Positions 59,271 to 64,000 of a stretch of DNA of 64,000 nucleotides are shown here, piece after piece. Location of the stretch: assembly GCA_964442185.1 (NCBI GenBank), contig CAYTWT010000149.1, positions 1-64,000 on the forward strand, written 5' to 3'. The DNA is from CADEEV01 sp964442185 (lineage in GTDB: Bacteria > Acidobacteriota > Vicinamibacteria > Fen-336). The notes beneath the pieces were generated by a model. It saw only the letters and a list, made by a program, of their open reading frames with translations, was not told the DNA's origin and made no database searches. A program made the position numbers and the translations under genes. Position 1 is the first letter of the stretch. The number at the start of each line of letters is the position of its first letter.

Positions 59271-62200
59271 GTGGCCAAGATCAACCCCATCAAGGTCAAG
59301 CAGGACGCCGACAAGCTCGAGAAGGCCGGGAAGATTGATCAGGCAATCTCTCTTTACCGTCAGCTCGTAGACGACAACCCACGCGACTGGAACACGATCA
59401 AGAAGATCGGGGATCTCTACGCCCGCCTCAACAAGAACCGCGAGGCGACCGAAGAGTACGCGAAGGTCGCCGACTTCTACGCCAAGGACGGCTTTCTCCT
59501 CAAGTCGATCGCGATCTGGAAGCAGATCAACAAGCTGGATCCCTCGGCACTCGAGCCGTACCTGAACCTGGCCGATCTGTACTCGAAGCAGGGCCTGATG
59601 ATGGAGGCCAAGAGCCAGTACCAGATCGTCGTGGACGAGTACATCAAGCGCGGTAAGGGCCGCGAAGCCGGCGACGTCCTGAAGAAGATGGCCGACGTCG
59701 ACCCGGCTGACCTGAAGGTCCGCAGCAAGCTGGCGGACCTCTATATGCGCGACGGGTCGACCGTCAAGGCCGTCGAGGAGCACGTCGCGATCGCCGAAGA
59801 GCTCACGAAAAAGGGCCACCTGGTCGAGGCGCTGCAGGTCCTGGAGAAGGGCCTGAAGCTCGACGCGAAGAGCCAGAAGCTGCGTGGCGAGTTGGCGCGC
59901 ATCCACGTCGTCCAGAAGAACTATGAAAAGGCGATCCAGTACCTGGAGGGGATCGCCCGCGAGTCGCCGAACGACGCCCAGATGCTGTTCCGCCTGGGCG
60001 AGGCATACGTCGGCGCCAAGAAGCTGGAAGAGGCGGAGTCGCTCTTCAAGCGGTTGCTGGAGCTAGACCCGAATGACAGCGAGAGCCACATCCAGATGGG
60101 TCGTGTGCATCTGCTCCAGGGCAACTCGGATGGCGCCTTCGACGAGTTCCTGCCGGTCGTCGATCGACTGCTGGGTCGCAAGGAAGGCGACAAGGCGGCG
60201 GTGCTGCTGCAGCAGATCGTCCAGAGGGTTCCGGGCCATGTGAAGAGCCTTTCCAAGCTGGCCGAAGTGTTCCGCACGCTGAAGAAGGACAGCGCGGTCG
60301 TGCAGACCTACTCCAACCTGACCGAGGCCTACATCAACGCGGGCCAGCTCGAGCAAGCCGCCGGCATTCTCGAGATCCTCGTCGGCATGGAGCCTCAGAA
60401 CCAGCAGTACAGGTCCAAGCTGGAATTCGTCCGCTCGAAGCAGTCGGCGGCCCCCGGCGCCACGGCCGCGCCGGCGGCGAGCTCGGACATGGAAGAGATC
60501 GATTTCGAAATGGATGCGCCCGCCGCCTTGGAGCCGGCCGTCGCCAGGTTCGAGTCGAGCAACGTCGCCTCGCCAGTGGTGAAACGGCCCGCCGCGGCTG
60601 CTGCGCCGGTTCCTCCGGCCTCTCCCCAGGCCCTGCCCCGTCCGAGCGTCGAGGTGAGCGGGGCCTTGTCCGACGAAGACCGCGAGTTCATCGACGAGCA
60701 CCTCGCCGAGGGCAAGGTCTTCCGCAAGTACGGCCTGGTCGACAAGGCGGGGGACCAGTTCGAAGCGATCATCGCCCGCTTCCCCGATCACGTCGAGGCG
60801 CGCCAGGAACTGCGCGACGTTCACCGCGAGAAGGGTCAGAGCGTGAGGGCGGCCGAGCAGTGCCTGGCCCTCGCGGAAATCAAGCGGCTCCAGGGCGACG
60901 CGGCCGCCGCGGAGGCCTTCGAGGAGGAGGCCCAGGCGCTCGCGCCGCAGTCCGTTCCCGCTCGCGCCGTCGCAGCGCGCGCGCCCGCCTCGGCCGAGCC
61001 CGTGCCGGAGCCGGAGCCGGAAATGGCCGACGCCGCGGAGTTCGAGTCGGTGGTCCTCGACGAGGTCGAAGAGGAGATCTCCATCTCGGATGATGTCGAC
61101 GAAGCGGGCATCGAGCCGCCTCCAGTGGAGGAAGCAGGGCTGCCCGATCTGGATCTGGGCGTCGAGGACGCCGAGGAAGAGCTACCTGATCGCTTTCTCG
61201 ACGAGCCGGAAGCCCTGGAAGAAGTCGCCGGCGAGGCGCCTTCCGGCGCCGCGCCGGAGGCGGAGTTCTCGCTCGAAGCCTCGGTCGAGGAGTTGCCAGA
61301 AGCAGCGCTGGAAACGGAGCCCGAGCCTGAACTCGTCCCACCCCCAGCACCTCTCAAGGTGGCGCCCGCCAAAGCCGTCGCGGCCCCCGCATCAGGGCTT
61401 CCCGCGGACCTGCAGAAGGTTCTCGATGAAGTTGAGGCCTACGTCTCGCTCGGCTTCGTCGACGACGCCAAGGAAGCCTTGCGTGAAGTCGCCGCCAAGT
61501 ACCCGGGACATGCGGCGATTCAAGCCAAGATCGATGCGCTGGGCCTCGTCCTCGACGAGGCGGCGGCGGCGGAGCCTCAGCATGAGGTGGCTGCGCCGCT
61601 GTTCGAGCCCGACACCGAACCCGAATCGGAGCCGCCTGTGCCCGCGCCCGCCTTCGAGCCCGAGGAGGCCGCGCTCCAGCCCGAACCCTTCGGGGAGCTG
61701 GGACTCTCCGAGCCGCTTGAAGCCGAGCCGGAGCCCACAGCCAGGCCGGAACCGGAACCTAGCGTCGCGGCCGCCTCGGCTCCGCCGCCGGAGAGCGGCG
61801 GTGGCATCGACCTTGGGGCCGAACTCTCCGGATTGTTTGGCGCACAGTCCGCTATCGAGGAACCTCCCGCCGTCGAGGCCACCACGGAACTCGGCGACAG
61901 CGGCCTGGAGGAGATCTTCAAGGAATTCAAGAAGGGCGTCGACAAGCAACTCGGCAAGGAGGACTACGACACCCGTTACAATCTCGGCATCGCCTATAAG
62001 GAGATGGGCCTGATCGACGAGGCCATCGCCGAGTTCCAGCTGGCGGCGAAGGACCCGAATCGCGTGCTGGAGTGCGCCAGCATGCTCGGCATCTGCTTCA
62101 TGGACAAGGGCATGCCCAAGCTCGCGATGAAGTGGTTCGAGAAGGGCCTCGCCGCGCCGGGTCGCAAGGACGAGGAATACATTGCGCTGCGCTACGACCT

Positions 62201-62330
62201 TGCCATCGCTCACGAGGCGGACGGCGACGTGCGCGAAGCGCTCTCCCTCTTCTCCGAGCTATACGGTCAGGACGCCAACTTCCGCGACGTGGCGAGCAAG
62301 GTCCGGGAGCTCAAGGCCGCTCTCGGTTAG
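59271..62330 (+). CDS. Large TPR protein with acidic middle region
   Basis: The 1019 residues have an N-terminal TPR superhelix (about 1-400, many units such as YEKAIQYLEGIARESPNDAQMLFRLGEAY is read in parts), a Pro/Ala/Glu low-complexity acidic part (about 420-880) with short helical islands (EDREFIDEHLAEGKVFRKYGL; LPADLQKVLDEVEAYVSLGF), and a C-terminal TPR unit (DYDTRYNLGIAYKEMGLIDEA). No signal or membrane helix. GTG start after AGGGGA. It probably scaffolds a complex. Similar architectures occur in myxobacterial and acidobacterial proteins. Confidence 0.78.
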   Translation: MAKINPIKVKQDADKLEKAGKIDQAISLYRQLVDDNPRDWNTIKKIGDLYARLNKNREATEEYAKVADFYAKDGFLLKSIAIWKQINKLDPSALEPYLNLADLYSKQGLMMEAKSQYQIVVDEYIKRGKGREAGDVLKKMADVDPADLKVRSKLADLYMRDGSTVKAVEEHVAIAEELTKKGHLVEALQVLEKGLKLDAKSQKLRGELARIHVVQKNYEKAIQYLEGIARESPNDAQMLFRLGEAYVGAKKLEEAESLFKRLLELDPNDSESHIQMGRVHLLQGNSDGAFDEFLPVVDRLLGRKEGDKAAVLLQQIVQRVPGHVKSLSKLAEVFRTLKKDSAVVQTYSNLTEAYINAGQLEQAAGILEILVGMEPQNQQYRSKLEFVRSKQSAAPGATAAPAASSDMEEIDFEMDAPAALEPAVARFESSNVASPVVKRPAAAAAPVPPASPQALPRPSVEVSGALSDEDREFIDEHLAEGKVFRKYGLVDKAGDQFEAIIARFPDHVEARQELRDVHREKGQSVRAAEQCLALAEIKRLQGDAAAAEAFEEEAQALAPQSVPARAVAARAPASAEPVPEPEPEMADAAEFESVVLDEVEEEISISDDVDEAGIEPPPVEEAGLPDLDLGVEDAEEELPDRFLDEPEALEEVAGEAPSGAAPEAEFSLEASVEELPEAALETEPEPELVPPPAPLKVAPAKAVAAPASGLPADLQKVLDEVEAYVSLGFVDDAKEALREVAAKYPGHAAIQAKIDALGLVLDEAAAAEPQHEVAAPLFEPDTEPESEPPVPAPAFEPEEAALQPEPFGELGLSEPLEAEPEPTARPEPEPSVAAASAPPPESGGGIDLGAELSGLFGAQSAIEEPPAVEATTELGDSGLEEIFKEFKKGVDKQLGKEDYDTRYNLGIAYKEMGLIDEAIAEFQLAAKDPNRVLECASMLGICFMDKGMPKLAMKWFEKGLAAPGRKDEEYIALRYDLAIAHEADGDVREALSLFSELYGQDANFRDVASKVRELKAALG

Positions 62331-62346
62331 GCCGGCCGCCCTTCCC

Positions 62347-62577
62347 GTGGCGACGCTGCTCTCGATCGTGAGTTCGCTGCTCGTGGGTATCGTCCTCATC
62401 GTGGCTCCCTGGACGGTGCTGTGGGACGCCAACTATCTGCTGCAGCCGATGCCGTTGCTTCGCTCCATCCTGCTCAGTCCCTTCGCTCGCGGCGCCGTCA
62501 GCGGTCTGGGCGTCGTGAACATCCTGCTCGCGATCGACGAAGCCCGGCTGAGCCTGGCCCGCGAGCCTCAACGTTGA
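62347..62577 (+). CDS. Small membrane protein, 76 residues
   Basis: GTG at 62347 gives a 76-residue product with one clear helix (about 4-24, LLSIVSSLLVGIVLIVAPWT) and a second hydrophobic stretch (ARGAVSGLGVVNILLAID). It resembles short conserved hypothetical membrane proteins. Its stop overlaps the channel gene start (TTGA), so coexpression with the channel is likely. Confidence 0.65.
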   Translation: MATLLSIVSSLLVGIVLIVAPWTVLWDANYLLQPMPLLRSILLSPFARGAVSGLGVVNILLAIDEARLSLAREPQR

Positions 62578-64000
62578 ACCCCTTGACCAACCCGTGGATC
62601 GAGATCCCGCTCGCGATCCTAGCGCTCCTGACGCTGTTGCGCCTGGCACGACTGCGACCCGCGCTGCGCTGTCTTCTCGGGCCCTTCTCCCTGGCGGCGC
62701 TCGCCTGGACGGTGGTGAGCGTGTCGTTCGCCGGGCGCTTGCCAGAGCAGGGCTGGCTCGCGGTCGCGATCCTGGTGCCGTTCGTGCTGCTCTTCGTGAG
62801 GCTGGCGGTGCTCGCCTTCCAGGGCCTGTTCCGCCGCAGCCAGGGCCAGGCACCCCCGGCTCTGCTCGCGAGCGTCGTCGCCGTGGTGTTGTACGGGATC
62901 GCCGCGGGCGCCATCGCGTACACGGCCTTTGGCGTGCAGCTCACGCCCTTCCTCGCGACCTCGGCGATCGTCGGCGCGGTGGTCGGACTGGCGCTCCAGG
63001 ACACGCTCGGCAACCTGTTCACGGGCATCGCCCTCAGCATGGACGAGCCCTTCTTGATTGGCGACTGGGTCAAGATCGGCGACTCGGAAGGCCGTATCGA
63101 ACAGGTTTCGTGGCGCGCGACGCGGCTGCACACGTGGTACGGCGACATGCTCACGATCCCCAACATCGAGGTTTCCAAACGCACCGTCCTCAACTACAGC
63201 AGACCGGCTGCGCCGCACTCACGGCTGCTTCACGTGGGCCTGGGCTTCCAGGTCCCGCCCAGCACGGTCTTCGCGGCGCTCGAACGGGCGCTAGGCGAGG
63301 TGCGCGGCCTGCCGGCGGAGCCTAGGCCGGTGGTTCGGCTCGTCGGCTACCGGGACTTTGCGATGGAGTATGAGATCCGCTATTTCGTGACCACGTACCA
63401 GGACTATAGGCGGGTGGAATCCGAGATCCTGCGCCTGCTCTGGTACGACCTGCACCGTAGCGGCATCGAGATCCCCTACCCCATCCGCAACGTGTACATG
63501 CATGAGGTGCAGCCGCAGGCCGAGGCTCAGATGTCGGCCGTCGAGCGCCTGGAACGCTCGCTCCGCGACATCGAACTGTTCCGGCCGCTTTCGGACACGG
63601 AGCGGCGCACCGCCGCGGCGAGTTTCAAGCGCCACCACTACGCACGTGGCGAGCGGATCATCGTCGAGGGCGAGCCGGGCAGCAGCTTTTTCGTGATCGA
63701 CACCGGCGAGGTGGAGGTGCTGAAGAACATGAGCGGCTCGCTGCGCCCCATTGCACGGTTGCACGAGGGGCAGTTCTTCGGTGAGATGGCCCTGCTTACG
63801 GGAGCCGACCGGGCCGCAACCGTGGTGGCCGCAACCGACGCCGACATGTTCGCGATCGACAAGGCGGGTTTCCACGGTGTGCTGGTTGCAAACCCCGGGG
63901 TCGCCGTCGACATCTCGCGGATCCTCGCGGAGCGGCAAGGCGCCCTGACGAACGCCGCTATCGACGTTACCGAGCGCTTCGGCGCCGGCGCCGAAGCCAC
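62574..64000 (+). CDS. MscS-type channel with cyclic-nucleotide domain (partial)
   Basis: About 475 residues are in the window. There are membrane helices at about 10-25, 45-75 and 95-130. The pore helix and beta domain have GAVVGLALQDTLGNLFTGIAL and GDWVKIGDSEGRI. A C-terminal CNB domain begins near residue 335 (GERIIVEGEPGSSFFVID, GQFFGEMALLTGADRAATVVA) and keeps the binding Glu (E404) and Arg (R413). This is the architecture of bacterial cyclic-nucleotide-gated MscS-like (bCNG) channels. TTG start. The 3' end is cut by the window. Confidence 0.9.
   Translation, partial: MNPLTNPWIEIPLAILALLTLLRLARLRPALRCLLGPFSLAALAWTVVSVSFAGRLPEQGWLAVAILVPFVLLFVRLAVLAFQGLFRRSQGQAPPALLASVVAVVLYGIAAGAIAYTAFGVQLTPFLATSAIVGAVVGLALQDTLGNLFTGIALSMDEPFLIGDWVKIGDSEGRIEQVSWRATRLHTWYGDMLTIPNIEVSKRTVLNYSRPAAPHSRLLHVGLGFQVPPSTVFAALERALGEVRGLPAEPRPVVRLVGYRDFAMEYEIRYFVTTYQDYRRVESEILRLLWYDLHRSGIEIPYPIRNVYMHEVQPQAEAQMSAVERLERSLRDIELFRPLSDTERRTAAASFKRHHYARGERIIVEGEPGSSFFVIDTGEVEVLKNMSGSLRPIARLHEGQFFGEMALLTGADRAATVVAATDADMFAIDKAGFHGVLVANPGVAVDISRILAERQGALTNAAIDVTERFGAGAEA

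Overview
The window is 64 kb of compact, high-GC chromosome from a Gram-negative-type bacterium. Pointers are TonB-type proteins, an NtrY/NtrX pair, PilM/N/O/P-like genes, an ECF sigma/anti-sigma operon, HrcA/CIRCE control of groESL and many GTG and TTG starts. The mix of TonB C-terminal domains on unusual carriers, DUF4097 repeats, FHA domains and a kinase-like TonB protein suggests Acidobacteriota or a myxobacterium/Deltaproteobacteria-like lineage. This is inference only; no rRNA or taxonomic marker was compared.

Region 1 (1-15.8 kb) is one continuous plus-strand translation locus. It starts in the 3' end of tuf and runs through S10 (rpsJ to rpsQ), spc (rplN to secY, adk, map, infA, rpmJ) and alpha (rpsM, rpsK, rpsD, rpoA, rplQ) with no gene missing. 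Zinc-ligand forms of S14, S4, L36 and adenylate kinase are used. Several ribosomal proteins carry low-complexity tails. The tuf-rpsJ gap and the rpoA-rplQ gap hold strong potential RNA structure.

Region 2 (15.8-24.8 kb) holds a secreted triple TonB-domain protein and an EF-G-like GTPase on the minus strand, a divergent PilM/N/O/P-like four-gene cluster, a 50-codon membrane-protein candidate with its own promoter, a pseudokinase with a membrane helix, coiled coil and TonB domain, and a small hypothetical gene.

Region 3 (24.9-31.7 kb, minus strand) has purC, a tiny Fis-type HTH gene, and groES-groEL under two CIRCE operators. Next is an ECF sigma factor operon: sigma, zinc-finger anti-sigma, two small membrane proteins and a repeat-built DUF4097 protein, with overlapping or 1-nt junctions.

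Region 4 (31.8-45.9 kb) holds a flippase-like membrane protein, nrdR, a VWA-FHA protein, ntrY-ntrX, a methyltransferase, a TPR-like membrane protein, a zinc-ribbon/RDD protein, an NFACT (RqcH-like) protein, pgpA, cinA, plsY and gpsA.

Region 5 (45.9-64 kb) holds an FHA-GAF-adenylate cyclase next to an HD-GYP phosphodiesterase, a TPR lipoprotein-like gene, a roadblock protein, ftsY, ribD-ribE-ribBA, a stand-alone cNMP-binding-fold protein, ffh with a clear promoter, rpsP-khpA-rimM-trmD-rplS-rnhB, a 1019-residue TPR protein, a small membrane protein, and an MscS channel with a cyclic-nucleotide domain cut by the window end.

The most unusual items are the pseudokinase-TonB fusion, the possible cAMP circuit (cyclase, gated channel, degenerate receptor), the promoter-bearing small membrane ORF at 22.0 kb, the structured or coding tuf-rpsJ junction, the leaderless-looking pilM-like promoter, and the palindrome inside the ffh promoter spacer.
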